DNA of 64,000 bases from assembly GCA_026874595.1 (NCBI GenBank), contig CM049316.1:53885676-53949675 (forward strand). Direction: 5' to 3'. Position 1 is the first letter of the stretch. Each line of letters begins with the position of its first letter. This DNA is from Sipunculus nudus (lineage: Eukaryota; Annelida; Sipuncula; Golfingiida; Sipunculidae). The notes beneath the pieces are model-generated. The model was not told the origin of the DNA. It did no database searches and worked only from the letters and a program-made list of their open reading frames with translations. The position numbers and the translations under genes are program-made. This document shows, piece after piece, positions 13,301-24,782 of this stretch.

Positions 13301-16300
13301 TACTTCAAATTCTGAGACAGAGTATAATAGTCATGTGACTGTTCAGCTCAGCAGTTATGTATTTTGCATAAGAATATAAAATTGAAATAGTGTGCTGCCG
13401 TCAGACATATAAACCTGTCAGCCTACAAAGTTTAAAAGTAATTTTTTCATTTGTCACTTTCATTAATAACACTTGTGAAATTTCAATAAATTTTCCATTT
13501 TAAGTCATTAACTAATTGAGAAATATAAGTCATGACACCATTTTATTTAAGTATTGATAAAGTAATGCCTCTTTGTCATAAGTAAATTTCTCATGTTTTT
13601 AAAACCAAACTTGAGAAGTCTTGTGTATATGTCATTTAGTTACAAGAGGACCATTTACAAATATATTTTATATTTGATTTAAACAGGTATGACATTGGAA
13701 GAAGTATTAGCCAATGAGGATATTGAACGAACCTTACTTCAGGAAGCGGCTCAACTTAACCCTGATATTCCGGATGACATACAGGTACAACTGCTGGTGG
13801 TTTACATACATGTGTTATTTTAGTGCTTTGTGCTTTATACTTTGGCTCTAAGTGTGTGTGATAATGCAACTTGTGCTTTATTCTTTTTGTCTTGTAACAT
13901 CCAGCTTGGCATTAACGGAGCTACTAATCAATAGAATAAGAAACGTTTATGTTCAACATTATAGCAGTCAACAATTAATAGTTTTCAATTATGGAAACAG
14001 AGTCTGTTCAGCATCAAAAGCCTGTATATCACATATTGGTAGACAGAAATCTAAGAGAAGAATAAGGCTTGGTTGTTTCTGGTAATTATATACTCATTTT
14101 CTTATCTTAGTCTGCCAATCAATTAGCAAGTCTGTGTATTTTGTGTAAGACAGGTTGTAGCTGTTTGTCCTAATGAGTGTACAGTTGACATTTACTGATT
14201 TATATTACAGATCACCATTAAAGGACCAGGAAATTCTTCACTAATGGTACAGGAAAGTTTGTATTTATAACCAAAATGCATGCATATGTCTTGTGTCTTT
14301 GTGCTCCCATATATCTGTGTTTCAACTCCACCCATTTGGTCATTTGGTCAAAAAAACTTGTGGTGATGGGCTGTGATAACATATCATCATATTTTGATGT
14401 CCAACAAGACACAGTTTCAGATTTTTAGGATGTTTGGTCCAGTAGAACATACACTCAGTTGGCAGTGCCTTTGAGTTCAAATGTCATACTGGAACCTGTT
14501 TGGTGTCATTTATATTTATTTTCTCTAACATATGCATGAATGTTTGGAGCCGAGGTGTATGAGCTCTACTGAGTGATATATTGCAATATTTGCTGTCCAT
14601 TTGCCAGCTACATATCCCCCCAAATCACTATTCAGACTCTTCCAAACTATCAAAATGAATCGACCAGATATAGCAAGGTTTAGTAATAGTATATCATTAT
14701 AGATCCATGGATGTAGTTCCCCGCATGATATGCACCTGTGTGTAATGTTAACCAGTTATATAACAAATGTGATGCAGGAAGTATACTCTGTTACTTTTCA
14801 TTGTTTTTAATTCAGGTTTTCAGCATGAAAACAATGTTCTCACAGTAGATAGGATTGACCACTGCTGGATGGTTGCATGAATTTCTAATCAGCTATCTTG
14901 GAAACTAATCATAATATGATTTGTCAAATTATTGTTAATAAATGAAATATAGTTAAATCATGTCACCTATTTGACCTTGCGCGTATGATGATATTAAATC
15001 ATGCTCAGATATTCTTCTTCCATAATACATCAGTTGTCATCATTATGAACATTTTTATATCTAGCATAATAACATGTAATATATGATGTACGTAATAAAC
15101 ATAACTATAAAATGTTTTTTTATAGTGAATTAGTTTGAAGAAAACATCTAGTTTTTTTTTTCATTTAATGTAAAATGTTTATAATTCTAACATCTTCTCT
15201 AGAGTAACAATCAGTTTCACCTACTGGTAGATAATTTTAAAGTTTTTTATCCAGAATAACCTCAAGTGAAAATTGAGAATATTTTGAAGAAGAGATTGAC
15301 ACACTTTTCTCGTTTCCTTTTTTCATCTAAATTTTCTTTGTAATCTATCTAATATTTTACTGATGCTTGCAGTAATAAATATGTTCAGAAGGAAATTATT
15401 CTTATACCAGCAATTAACTTTCCCCCATTTATCATCCCCGTTTAATCATTTCAGCTTGATGTTTACTCCTTTGTTCAACCTACACAGAGAGAAATATTCA
15501 GCAAAAAGTTCAAGGAACTTGACTACAAGGGTCAAGGTCATGTAACATTGGATGACCTTCACCTTCAAATGTTTAAAGATGCCAGCCCTCAAGATCTGCA
15601 GTATTTCATGAGGGTATGTATTCTGTAGAAGGCAATTTTTAAAAAAATCCTTTTTACATTGATAATGATATACAATAAACGTTATGTCAGTCATGACCCA
15701 GTAATATACCCTTGTTTAGTCATAAACAGTGGATTTTTTTAATTCATTTTGCTTGTTCACATGTAAATTCTGCTGTGTTAAACCTTGGATGTGTCAAAAC
15801 TTTTTGTCAGAGGATTAACCCTGGCATCACAAAAAAATATACCATTATATTGTGTTGCTTTTTGCTTGCCAAAATATATATTTTGTATATTATTTTTAAG
15901 AAAGTAACAAAAACAAGAAATGAGAAGCAGTAATATACCTGCTAGATAAAGTTTTCTGTAAGACCAGTATAAGACTTTCATTTGTCTTCTGATCTGTTTA
16001 TTTAGATTTTGTGAACATTTTTATGAAACTAGATCACAATGTTGACAGACAGTAATCGGATTTGATCCTCTAGCATAACTAATTCTTATAGTGGAGCGTG
16101 ACACAATGATTCATGTACATCAACCCCTTACTAGTAATAGTTGAATCAAGGAGATTCAATAATTATTTAATCACCTTGGTTAAAATGATAACATCTTCTA
16201 AGTTCATGGTTTGTATATTCAGCTTTTGTGACATGTTTTAATCACAAATCATGGTTCTTTTTATCAGGTTTTTGATCTAAATAGAACCGGCTCTGTGAGT

Positions 16301-19300
16301 GAGGAGGAGTTTATAACTGTAGCAGCCCTTAATGACAAACTAACAGGAAAACTGTAAGTCTCAATTAAACTGATGTAGATTTCTTTATTCTGTTAAAATG
16401 GTATTTAAAGGTACTTAAGAAATGTGTTAGATGGCATTGGAAAAAATATGTTCACTACGCCCAGAATAATTATTACATATGTAATTACAGCTCTTTTACA
16501 GCTTTCTTATTTTGTCAGTTAAGATGTGTTCATGTTAGCTTTGGTTTTATTCAATACAATCTCTAATACTGGGCCTACATGTCCGATTGTTTTTAGCTCT
16601 GCATTATTATATTTTGTGTTTTATTGAGTTAAAGAGGGTGACCAGCATTATAGTATCAAATGCTATGTCAGATATTTTGATCCAGCTGGATTGTCATGTC
16701 AAAATGGATTTTATTGGCTAAATTTTTAGGGGTGCTGATTCCAAAAATATCAGGTGCCATTTTTTCAGCCATTGCAATACTTGCTTCAAATTGGATTAAA
16801 CAATGAATTTCAGCATAACTGCAGTTCTTCTTATACTTTGCTCTATATCTGGACTTCTGAGCACTGTAGAAGAATACAAATGGTAGCATTAGCCATGTTT
16901 GAAATACCAGGGATTCCATTAAATGGATTTAATGGAATACCTGGTATCGCAAACATGGGTGTTGCTACCATTTATATAGTACACTTCAGTACTCATAAGT
17001 CCACATACAGTGAAACCTCGTTGTGTCGAACTCGGTATAGTCGAATTCCCGCATGTGTCAAAGTCGAATGTGGGGTCCCTGCAAAACACAGTTAAAACCT
17101 TACCAATTCAACTCCTCTTGTGTCGAACTCGGATGTGTCTAAAAACTTGATGTGTCGAAGTGTTTTGTTGGTCCCCAGATAGTTTTTCTAAAGCTTATCT
17201 CGAAGTAATGTTGCTTGAATGTTTGGATAACAGTTCTTCACAGCCGTCAATCATGATTGGGCCGAAATGACCGGTTATATACGTAATTTTTACCGGCAAG
17301 GCTCATACTCATCAAGCGCGATGGCTTTGTTTCTCTGCTCGAGGTCACCCTGCGCTAATGTTTAGATAACAGTTGTACATGGCACATCAATCATACCGAC
17401 GGCTGTGATGACTAGTTATAAAATTAATACCGACAAGGATCTTACCCATCAGGCGCGATGGTTTTCACAACTGGTCTGTTGTTTACTTGTTTGGCCAATT
17501 AGTCACTCATAATCACCCCTTTCTTCTCTCGCCGACATTAATTCGAAATGAGAAGCAAATGATAAACCAAAACATAGTGAAATCTTTACCTTCGATGTGT
17601 CTAGGATAAACATACAGGACTCCATATATAGGGAGGAAGATGACACCTTGCAGACTGACTGTTATTTACCAGAAGTACGTTATACTGCTTTACTGCTTCA
17701 CTTTTTTATTTACTTAATCCTATTTTTGGTGGTACCTATGTGCTTTTTATCACATGTATTATTAAATAAATATAATATAACATTTATGTTTTTCTTTCCC
17801 GCAAACATTTGTTAGAACTATATAATATAGGCCAACATGTGCAGTATTTATCGATAATAATTAAGGAATATAATGAATAGCGGTTGTCTTGAACTCCTGT
17901 TGTGTCGAAGTAAATTCACCAGTCCCTTCGACACAATGAGGTTTTACTGTATATGGCAAAGAGTGTGGCAGTGGTTTTAATGGAATCCCTGGTATTTATA
18001 TATTTTACCATTTATTTTATGCTACAGTGCTCAGAAGTCCAGATAAAGGCGAAACATAAGAAAAATGCTGGCCATTTTGAAATTCAAAAAGGCGGCTGAA
18101 GAAAAAAATTGATAAAGTTAGCCAATGAAATCAATTATGGCATGAAAATCCAGCTGGAATACATTACAAACTGTACTATTACTTAACACTCCTTTAGCAC
18201 AGTCACCTGTCTCTCAATTTGACACAAATTGTAAATGTCAGAAGTAGAAATTTTTAACTTTACATCCAAACAGGTCCTGATGAAAGCACCTGTCAGATAA
18301 AGATATAGAACACTTTTAAGTCAGATTGTGCCTGATCATTACATGTACCCCAGTCATATTTGAACAAAATTAGCCCAACCAGATGTCTGAAAATTCAGTA
18401 AAAGTTGTTATATTTTAGTAGCAGTTGTCTATCTTAACTAAAAATCAATTCAAAAGATCTGATTTTGCAACATGGATTGACTTGAAATTTGCTATGCATG
18501 ACGATCTCTGTTAGCTTCATAACTTCATAAAATTCTTTTCACATTTCCATGCAAGAAAAAGAATTATTTTGAGACTGTCAAGTATAGCATTTATTAGCTC
18601 TGCAACTTAATTTGTTTAAACATTTCTATTTTGATCTTTGATATTGGTAGATATTGTATAACTTGTGGTTCTGATCCCTGTCTTTTGTGATACAGTTATA
18701 ATTAAATAAGGAGTGACCATGTTTTCATCCTTTTTAATTCAATATACTTTCATTTTGCAGAACCAGGTCTGTGGAAAGCCCTCTGGAGTTAAACTTAGCC
18801 AAATTAGCATACTATGTCACCATATATAAAGTAAGTATTACCTAACTCAGCGTCTGTTTAAATCTCTGTATGATGTCTTAATGTCTCGCTGAATCTTATT
18901 TATGAATTCAAACACAGTGCACATGTACATTTATACTTGAACACAGCATTAAGAAAATAGCACTCAAAACTTGCACATTTCTACAAATTACAGTTTATAT
19001 TGAAGCAAGTCATGCACAGGGTGACTTGAAATAACAGAAACCTACTGCACAACATGCCGGGCCAATTAAAGAGCAAATGTTACCCTTTTTTGTGATCAGT
19101 CACTGGAGATGTTACATAATTCTTGCCCAGTGGAATTCAGCATCTTGCTCCAAGGCATTTTGAAAAACACATAATGTTGTTGCTTGTCAGTCTATCACAT
19201 CTGATGAAATGCTCTTTATGCCTTGGGTATGAGGGGTAGGACAAGCCCTGTGATTAAAACCTGCCATGACATTGGGTCTGAAAGATCCCTGATTTAAAAC

Positions 19301-20203
19301 CCTGCAAAAACCTTAAAGGTATAAAAATGAAATCTGATCTGCTGTGATGTCTCATTTGCATATTATGATTTTCCAACTGTTCATGTCATGTGGTTGAAAA
19401 CCTTGATACCATATGACTTTGTAATGATAATTTATTCTTTTATTGTTTATCTTTACCCCAAAACAGTAGATAGTGCCTCCTACAGGCTGCGCACAATTAA
19501 ACACTAATAAATTTTATATTTCAGGAAATGTTTGACTATGCAGATGAACAGAAGAAGGGTCGGATCACAGTCGGTGAGCTGCTCCTCCTGCTGACGACGG
19601 CCTTGGGTCCGGAGACGGGGCTGGACATTGAGATGGCCGCATGTATCCATAAAGTTGTAGACAGAAATGGAAACGGTCAGTTTAACAGTCTCTAAAGTCA
19701 GTGTTTGGTATATCCTCTAAATAAAGAAAATAAGGCTGAATGTTGAGCCAAAAATGATTATGTCATTCATATTAGGGTGGTTATGATTTGAAATCATAAT
19801 TCCCACAGTTCATGGTAAGATTAGATGAACATATTTTTTTTTTTACTTTCTGCTGCAGAATAACCAAAGTTCATTTTCAAAATTTATTGTCCAGAGGTAC
19901 TTTATGGCCAGTGTTCACCTACTGTCATTGAATTATCAATGGAATAAAAAAACTTTCACTCACTGACTCAGTAACTTCTCTTGCATCACATAGCTGTTTT
20001 ATTGAATATAGACATTGCTTTCTTTCACAGGTTCTATTGAATTTCTTGAGTACCTGAGCTACATCCCCTTTTTCTTAAAAGTACACAGCATGATGCTGTC
20101 CAGGCCTGTCATGGTGGAGGAGATCGAGGTGGCCAGAAAAGCCGTCAGAGAGGCATTACTCAGATCTCAGGCTACCCACTCTAAAGGGCCAGAGTTCTCT
20201 TAG
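218..20203 (+). CDS. EF-hand protein with long acidic N-terminal region (multi-exon gene, 5' end outside window)
   Basis: Eleven exons (218-275, 737-890, 8767-8906, 9458-10911, 11554-11876, 13687-13784, 15488-15613, 16268-16353, 18761-18830, 19525-19675, 20031-20203) join in one open frame of 943 codons, with GT-AG junctions and matching phases throughout. Numbering from the first visible residue, 20-601 is polar, acidic and rich in E, N, T, S and Q, so probably disordered. Residues 602-709 are Lys-rich, then Gly/His/Gln-rich. Residues 711-943 hold four EF-hand loops: 754-765 (degenerate), 787-798 (DLNRTGSVSEEE, canonical), 843-854 (degenerate) and 882-893 (DRNGNGSIEFLE, canonical). Calcium binding at loops 2 and 4 follows from known EF-hand chemistry. 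No signal peptide or membrane segment is visible, so a cytosolic protein is likely. I do not recognise the ortholog and assign no specific role. It is convergent with the minus-strand cysteine-rich gene. Confidence 0.85.
737..890 (+). CDS. EF-hand gene, exon 2 in window
   Basis: Acceptor ttgtag at 731-736 and donor GTAACA at 891. The exon starts in phase 0 and ends in phase 1. It encodes 51 residues: a Pro-rich start, then Glu/Gln/Asp-rich low-complexity sequence. A Met (ATG at 767) lies inside it, so a start within this exon in some transcripts cannot be excluded. Confidence 0.65.
1138..2514. repeat. 56-bp minisatellite, left block
   Basis: About 24 head-to-tail copies of a unit of the form acatgtacccccacattcct followed by gaagtgctaaagctagtttg and gttgtatgttacatag. 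Successive attcctga starts are spaced exactly 56 bases (1149, 1205, 1261 and on). Units differ by scattered substitutions such as gaagtg/gatgtg and ttggttg/ttatttg. The array lies inside an intron of the EF-hand gene. Confidence 0.97.
4283..4345. repeat. AT dinucleotide microsatellite
   Basis: An almost pure (AT)n tract with one gtgt interruption, in the interior of the long-TIR element. Confidence 0.97.
4896..5770. repeat. three tandem copies of a ~296-bp segment inside the right TIR
   Basis: The series tgaaatacgtaagtcattgc, gctgatca(g/a)cgaaat, ggtggtagaaagg and then cctgctggtatcatagtcat repeats with starts near 4905, 5185 and 5481. The left arm (about 2770-3060) has a single copy. This makes the right arm about 600 bases longer than the left. 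Confidence 0.85.
6013..8728. repeat. 56-bp minisatellite, right block
   Basis: About 48 further copies of the same unit as in 1138-2514, separated from it only by the inserted element 2515-6012. Higher-order copies are visible: the unit series starting near 6013 recurs near 6517 (nine units later) and again, in part, near 6800. The last unit stops about 35 bases before the splice acceptor of the exon at 8767. Confidence 0.97.
8767..8906 (+). CDS. EF-hand gene, exon 3 in window
   Basis: The exon lies directly after the 56-bp minisatellite. The acceptor is a tandem ccccagcag, so the exon can start at 8764 or 8767 without changing frame, adding or dropping one residue. The donor is GTAAGA at 8907. 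The product is polar (Asp, Ala, Ser, Gln) and the exon ends in phase 0. Confidence 0.75.
9458..10911 (+). CDS. EF-hand gene, large acidic exon
   Basis: The 1454-nt exon has acceptor atggtag at 9451-9457 and donor GTAAAT at 10912. It encodes residues 118-601, rich in Glu, Asp, Asn, Thr, Ser and Ala. It has a repeated SQEPAAD motif, an Asn/His run (NHNNNNHN) and a poly-Glu stretch. Near the C-terminal end (10846-10911) it becomes ordered-looking, with LTLPRGRFVLDTAERKYWRE, and this continues across the splice into exon 5. Without splicing, a stop follows at 10913-10915. The join to 11554 restores the frame and a coherent charged sequence, so I favour splicing. Confidence 0.8.
11318..11440. mobile_element. 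short hairpin element (MITE-like)
   Basis: The left arm, aaagattatatgccatactg then aaatgtggattaataata, is the inverse of the right arm, tattattattaatcctcatt then tcagtatggaatataatctt. Only about 40 bases lie between them. It lies in the EF-hand intron 10912-11553. No target duplication was identified. Confidence 0.6.
11554..11876 (+). CDS. EF-hand gene, basic/His-rich exon
   Basis: Acceptor ttctgttgtag at 11543-11553 and donor GTACTT at 11877, phase 2 in and phase 1 out. It encodes a charged helix-like stretch (PLEASFGREEHHIKQRIERA), a Lys-rich segment and then Gly/His/Gln/Glu repeats (GEGQAQGQSQ, HEGHGEGHEED). The function of this linker is unknown. Confidence 0.75.
11877..13686 (+). other. 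EF-hand gene intron with no recognised gene
   Basis: AT-rich intron between the basic exon and exon 6. The part at 12150-12780 is richer in GC and CpG (for example gcggtggtcgagattttaga) and looks like an old interspersed element, but I could not define its ends. No convincing exon is seen on either strand. Confidence 0.5.
13687..13784 (+). CDS. EF-hand gene, exon 6
   Basis: Acceptor aaacag at 13681-13686 and donor GTACAA at 13785. After the split Gly codon it encodes 32 residues starting MTLEEVLANEDIERTLL. This is a helical acidic lead-in to the EF-hand region and ends in phase 0. Confidence 0.8.
13785..15487 (+). other. EF-hand gene intron with no recognised feature
   Basis: Plain AT-rich intron. 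The short open frames in it lack splice sites, domains and codon bias, and I found no clear repeat. Confidence 0.5.
15488..15613 (+). CDS. EF-hand gene, exon 7 (EF-hand 1)
   Basis: Acceptor ctacacag and donor GTATGT at 15614; 42 codons, phase 0-0. It contains a helix, a loop DYKGQGHVTLDD and a second helix. The loop lacks acidic residues at positions 3 and 5, so it is a degenerate EF-hand that probably does not bind calcium well. Confidence 0.85.
16268..16353 (+). CDS. EF-hand gene, exon 8 (EF-hand 2)
   Basis: Acceptor tttttatcag and donor GTAAGT at 16354, phase 0-2. It encodes the canonical loop DLNRTGSVSEEE, with Asp 1, Asn 3, Thr 5, Ser 7, Ser 9 and Glu 12, followed by the exiting helix. 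Confidence 0.9.
16679..18160. mobile_element. imperfect long-inverted-repeat (foldback-like) element, interrupted by a second element
   Basis: The left arm begins ccagctggattgtcatg (16682), and its inverse catgaaaatccagctgg ends at 18157. Homology continues inward for some 250 bases: attggcta, ttcagcc, tatctggacttctgagcact and ccagggattccatt on the left all have counterparts on the right. A smaller perfect-looking hairpin (ccagggattccattaaatgg) is centred near 16925. It lies in the EF-hand intron 16354-18760. No coding capacity is seen. Confidence 0.7.
17008..17949. mobile_element. pogo/Tigger-like non-autonomous element
   Basis: The left end CAGTGAAACCTCGTTGTGTC is matched in inverse by gacacaatgaggttttactg at the right end. 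Both ends are flanked by TA (17006-17007 and 17950-17951), as expected for Tc1/mariner-type insertion. The tgtcgaa motif recurs inside both ends. The body of about 940 bases has no transposase frame. It is inserted inside the foldback element 16679-18160. Confidence 0.8.
18761..18830 (+). CDS. EF-hand gene, exon 9
   Basis: Acceptor cattttgcag at 18751-18760 and donor GTAAGT at 18831, phase 2-0. It encodes the linker helix TRSVESPLELNLAKLAYYVT between EF-hands 2 and 3. Confidence 0.85.
19525..19675 (+). CDS. EF-hand gene, exon 10 (EF-hand 3 and start of 4)
   Basis: Acceptor tatttcag and donor GTCAGT at 19676, phase 0-1. It encodes a degenerate loop DEQKKGRITVGE followed by a Leu-rich helix, and it ends inside the fourth loop (DRNGN). 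The codons are clearly more GC-rich than the surrounding introns. Confidence 0.9.
20031..20203 (+). CDS. EF-hand gene, terminal coding exon (EF-hand 4, stop)
   Basis: Acceptor tctttcacag at 20021-20030. It completes the canonical fourth loop DRNGNGSIEFLE and continues through an amphipathic helix with VEEIEVARKAVREALL to a TAG stop at 20201-20203. Possible poly(A) signals AATAAA follow at 20331 and 20498. Confidence 0.9.
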
Positions 20204-20330
20204 TGAAGGTAAAGAGCACAGGTCAAGAGCAGGAACCAAGAACAGAGATTGAGGAAAGATTGGATACAGGAACATACACCACAAAGAACAGCTCAGTGGA
20301 ATTAATCATGAAATTTCACATTGTCTTCAA

Positions 20331-20503
20331 AATAAAAGGATTTAATTTCTTCTTCAGTATTACATTATGGGAGTGTGCACCCAAATCTGGACATGCAGCT
20401 TTACTACCGGTAGCATGGTTTAGGTGCACATGAACTCATTTTCATTTATGTGTCATGTGTATTTTGAGTATTACATTTACAAGTTCCAGCTTGACTGAAT
20501 AAA
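20331..20503 (+). terminator. candidate polyadenylation signals of the EF-hand gene
   Basis: AATAAA hexamers at 20331-20336 and 20498-20503 lie 128 and 295 bases after the stop codon. AATAAA is common by chance in AT-rich DNA. I infer from position only. Confidence 0.35.
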
Positions 20504-23500
20504 AACAAAGGATATTTACATGTTATGACAAAAACAACACATGGGACATGTTAACATTTCATCCATTGGGTAATTATTGGAAAGATCTAATAAGTTCACA
20601 AACCTGGACAAGCAAATGTTGGTCCACATCAAAGATCACAGCACCTGGGTTGGAGATTGCCATTGTGTGAGATCAGGAGGCTTGAGTTCCCACAGGTCTG
20701 ACATCTCCAGATTGTGCACCAGGATACACAAATACAAGGCTTTGTTTTAATACATTTGTTTTAATTGAGAATACAAATGTATTATGTTTAATCTGTATAA
20801 TATTTTAATATAACAACATAATGTTTCAACCAATGTATACATTTTCAGTATTAGTTGTACATTTCTCAAATGGTACTATATTATCATAAACAAAATAAAT
20901 GAGGCCAAATTACTCGACACAATACTGTCATGCACAAGTGTATTATAGTGTGTTATGCAGTTGCAATATTAATTGCCTTACTGAATATTTTATATGAAGT
21001 TTTTAAGTTACAATTGGATATTCACACACCCTTGAATCATACACATTGCTTTGGGTCAAAGGATTCTGTATACTTAATAGGAGTGTCAAATGAAAGCTGA
21101 AACATCTTTATTGTGAGTGAAGGTAGTTTGAAATATTTGGAGATGGAGAGATAGTTGATAATGAAAATTATGATGGTTTTAAATGTCTGCTAAAGTTAAG
21201 GAAAATAGTTTTTTTTGGTAGACATGTTAATGACATTTGAGGTTTCATTGAAATGGGTAAGAGGTTAGCTGTTAAAGGAACCTACATACATTTTATTTAT
21301 GAGCTACTGAAGAAAATATCACTTAATTGATAATTATGTTGATATAACAGTTCTGATAATAAAGGCAAGTGATAAGGAGTATCTTGTGATAAAATGATAA
21401 TTTTTATTTTAACATTTATTCTCTGTAGCCTGTGATAAGCTCATTAATTCATCTTGTCCCTATCACATTGATAATCATTCATAATCATTTTTAATAAAAA
21501 AGGAACACAAGTGGCGTGTAGCATGTGAACAGTATGAAAATTTAGTTAAATTAAGAGAAAGGACAAACCGCATGATCATGTTATTAGGTCAAAGAGGAAA
21601 ATTACCAGCAGGATGACGGTTTAAAAATTGTAAAAGATGTGATGGGAGCGAGATTAGGCAGTGTGTCACAATACATAAAGGTGTCGAAAAAGGGGATTCC
21701 TTTACGGACAGTACCACTCGTTGGTGCACGCAGGCAATGATGATTATTGTACAAAACAAGTGAATGGTGAACATATTATTATTGGAAAACAAAGCAAGCC
21801 GTTTTTATATACGAATTCTCGCATACGAGAAATCCAGTGCCAAACACTACATTCAGTGGAAAAAAAATGCTTAAAGGGCAAGGATCCATATAGGAATAAG
21901 TAATGTGACAACTTACTTTAAATAGAATATAAATAACTGAAGAATAATCAGTGTGTTAACGAGATTGTCACGGTTGAATGATTGAATTGAAGCTATCGAC
22001 CATTTCTTAGGTCATTGTATAACTGGCGCAGCTAGAATACCTCCAGGTCTTTCGGTTGTCAAAAGGGCGGATTATTATTATGAATTTCTATATGAACATG
22101 ATCTCATTGTTGGAAATAATGACAACTTAAGTCATGCCGTGCAGCGTGCCAAATGCATTCCTTTCAATCGTTTCTTACTTCATACGCCTTATATACATGT
22201 GTATATACATGTGATAAATGATATAATATTACGCCATAAAATATGTATCTGTGATAAAATGATCTCAGAACGTGGAAATCATTTTTCCTAGTTGTTTTCA
22301 TTCTAGGGAATGATATATTTGTGTACAGTTTTATTAATAGAACTATGTCAAATTTCTGCATAGTTGAATAAAGAATACAAAAGAAGATCTGTCTTATTCA
22401 CTTTGCCTTCCCTATAAGTAATGAGTATCAGCAATGACCTACCGTTTTTTTCTGTAGGTCTTTGTCGATTTTTCTTTGACATATTCTTTTTCAGTCATGG
22501 TGGCCCCAAAGACTATCATCCTAACGGGGTTTTACTAAGTAACGGCGATTTCTTTGTCACATTTCTTCCGATATAATTTGTGGATATATCACTACTACAA
22601 TGCCGCATTCAGGTCTCGCGGCTTGACGGGACCAGTGCACGCATTTTAATTCGAGAATACATGTATATCCGTATATTACCCTAAACCAATTTGCCATGGT
22701 GCAAGTTTGGAGAATTACACGCCCGAGGATCCGGGCTACGTTCCAGTTTTGAACACATAACAAGGTTTCTCCTTTCCTGTTTTCACCCATTATCGGTGTT
22801 TCGCGAACTTTGATTCAGTTGATTCCAAGTGGCACCAATAACGTTTAGATTCTAATGGTTTTGTTCGAGAAATTACAGTATGCCATAAGGGAAAAATGTC
22901 TGATTTTCCGTCCAGCAAGAGTGGTCTGTCGCCCTTGCGTCGTTTCGAGAAAATCGGGACGTCATTAGGATGTGACGAAAAGCGTACACAGTGCACCATT
23001 AAAAAGTGGTACCCACGCAAAATGTTTGTTGTGGTAATACATACATTAATATTTCATTTAAGCGATTGTGATGAAAATAATGAAATCTATCTAGAATGAA
23101 CGAGATGATTCCATACAAAACTAATAAAGAAAATTCAAATAACGTAGGAATTATATAATATCGACATGTACAGTAGAAACTAAATTAAAGTATACAGAGA
23201 GAGCAATCAAACATGAACTGATATTTTTACTTTCGTTATGGTTTATCAATATTGATTGTTTCATAAAAAATGCATTGAAAAGTAGGCCTACAGGATAGAC
23301 GGACGCATTTTGATCGTCTTATGTTCAAAGTAAAACTCCATGACACTTTCTTAAAAAAAGACCGAAACATTTATCTATTGAAGGATAGGCGTAAAATAAG
23401 AACTGACTTTATTTATATATCATCAGACATATTAATATTCATTTTCTATTTCAAGTTTATACATAATAAACTATTTGTATTTAGAAAATAAAATTCAGCT

Positions 23501-24617
23501 TCATAGGTTTCATCATCCTTATGTAATCTGTACTATATCCATAATTTTTTCTTCATTTCATTATATGTTACTCTACAAACATATGATTCTTTTCCATTTT
23601 TTTTCATACAAAAAAGACTTTTTCAAGTCAGCGATGTGCAATATCTTGTTAAATTGTTGTAACACCATGTTCATTATTATGCTCATCAAAATAAATTTGT
23701 TAATTTCTGATCAATGAATCATTTAAGGCAATTCATCGCTTATCGCAAGAAAAATCTCGATGATTAGATCGAACTTTACCTAAAATGCTGAAAACATTCA
23801 AAACAAGTCTCCAGCGGATTGGAGCTTTTAGTTTAACTATTTCATTTGTACAGGTACGTAGTTAATTTACCACGACGAAGATTATGTAAATCCATCATAA
23901 AATTCAAGAAATTATCTTCATTCAATGTTTCTTATAACTAAGCTCTACGGATCGCCCTTGGAACAGTTGCGAACCGGTATATAATGAATATTACAAACAT
24001 ATGTAAAGATTTAAACTAAGGCAAAGTCAAGTTACGCTGAGTCCCGTTGTTTTAATACAGGACCGTCTGATATCAAATGACTGGCGGGCGCGAAAAGGGC
24101 CGGCCATAATATAATAATTTAAAAATACCAAGTGTTCTAGTGTAGACAAGTGTTACTACTTGTCTGTTGTATAGTGGTGACCTAATTCATCGCACTCTGT
24201 TTACCACTCAAAAGTATACTACACTCCACAGGTGGTTAAATTTTCCAGTTTATAGACTGAATATGTTCATTACGGGTAAGATAAGCATGTTCATTGTCAA
24301 TATAACGCCATCAGCCCCAGATCTCGTCACAATTGGCCGGTCATTGCAGAGTGGTGTTGTGCAGCACTGCAGACAATTCTGAAAAAGAAAAGTACAAGCC
24401 TTTTCACTACTTTTCTAAAGTCATAGAATAATGGGACAAAACGGAATGTTTAAGTTTCCAGAATATTTTAATAATGTAAAAATACTGACAGTATGTGTGT
24501 ATGTGAAACATTCGATTTATCAAAGTTTCGAAAGTAACAACGTAAACTTTAATACATTTTGTGATGGAAGTAAAATACAACAGGATCGCAAATCACACCC
24601 AGGTATTACAGAGGTGA
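20504..24617. other. intergenic DNA between two convergent genes
   Basis: No supported gene. Frames around 21540-22170 include some Cys/His-containing stretches that could be a decayed coding sequence, but they are broken by stops and match nothing I can name. GC-richer patches occur near 22500-22800 and 24060-24110. Confidence 0.45.
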
Positions 24618-24656
24618 TTAGTTTTGAAACTGTTGTGTAAGTGTATCAATGCTTAC

Positions 24657-24782
24657 ATCAGCTTGCTGGTTATTGAAGCAGAACACGGACTGTTCACTTC
24701 TGCCACAGCTCATGAAGGCCGAGTCGTGACAGGCCAGGGTGTGCGTAGTTGTACCTTGTGATATGTCCCTCCTGTACCCTCT
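24657..24782 (-). CDS. candidate exon near the 3' end of the cysteine-rich gene (unresolved)
   Basis: On the minus strand a strong acceptor (T-run then atacag, ending at 24783) precedes a frame containing THTLACHDSAFMSCGRSEQS and further Cys. The frame is followed by a good donor GTAAGC (just below 24657), or runs on to a stop at 24618. Read in the phase-1 frame expected from the preceding module, the same acceptor gives a different short tail ending in a stop. The ACxxSxxxSC pattern faintly recalls SUEL-type lectin domains, which is weak. This could instead belong to another transcript. Confidence 0.3.

Noticed and set aside
20203-20433. 76-residue frame after the EF-hand stop
   Set aside because: It lies in the likely 3' untranslated region and has no domain or splice evidence.
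21540-22170. Possible decayed coding sequence with Cys/His patches
   Set aside because: The frame breaks repeatedly and no family motif can be named. It is recorded only as intergenic DNA.
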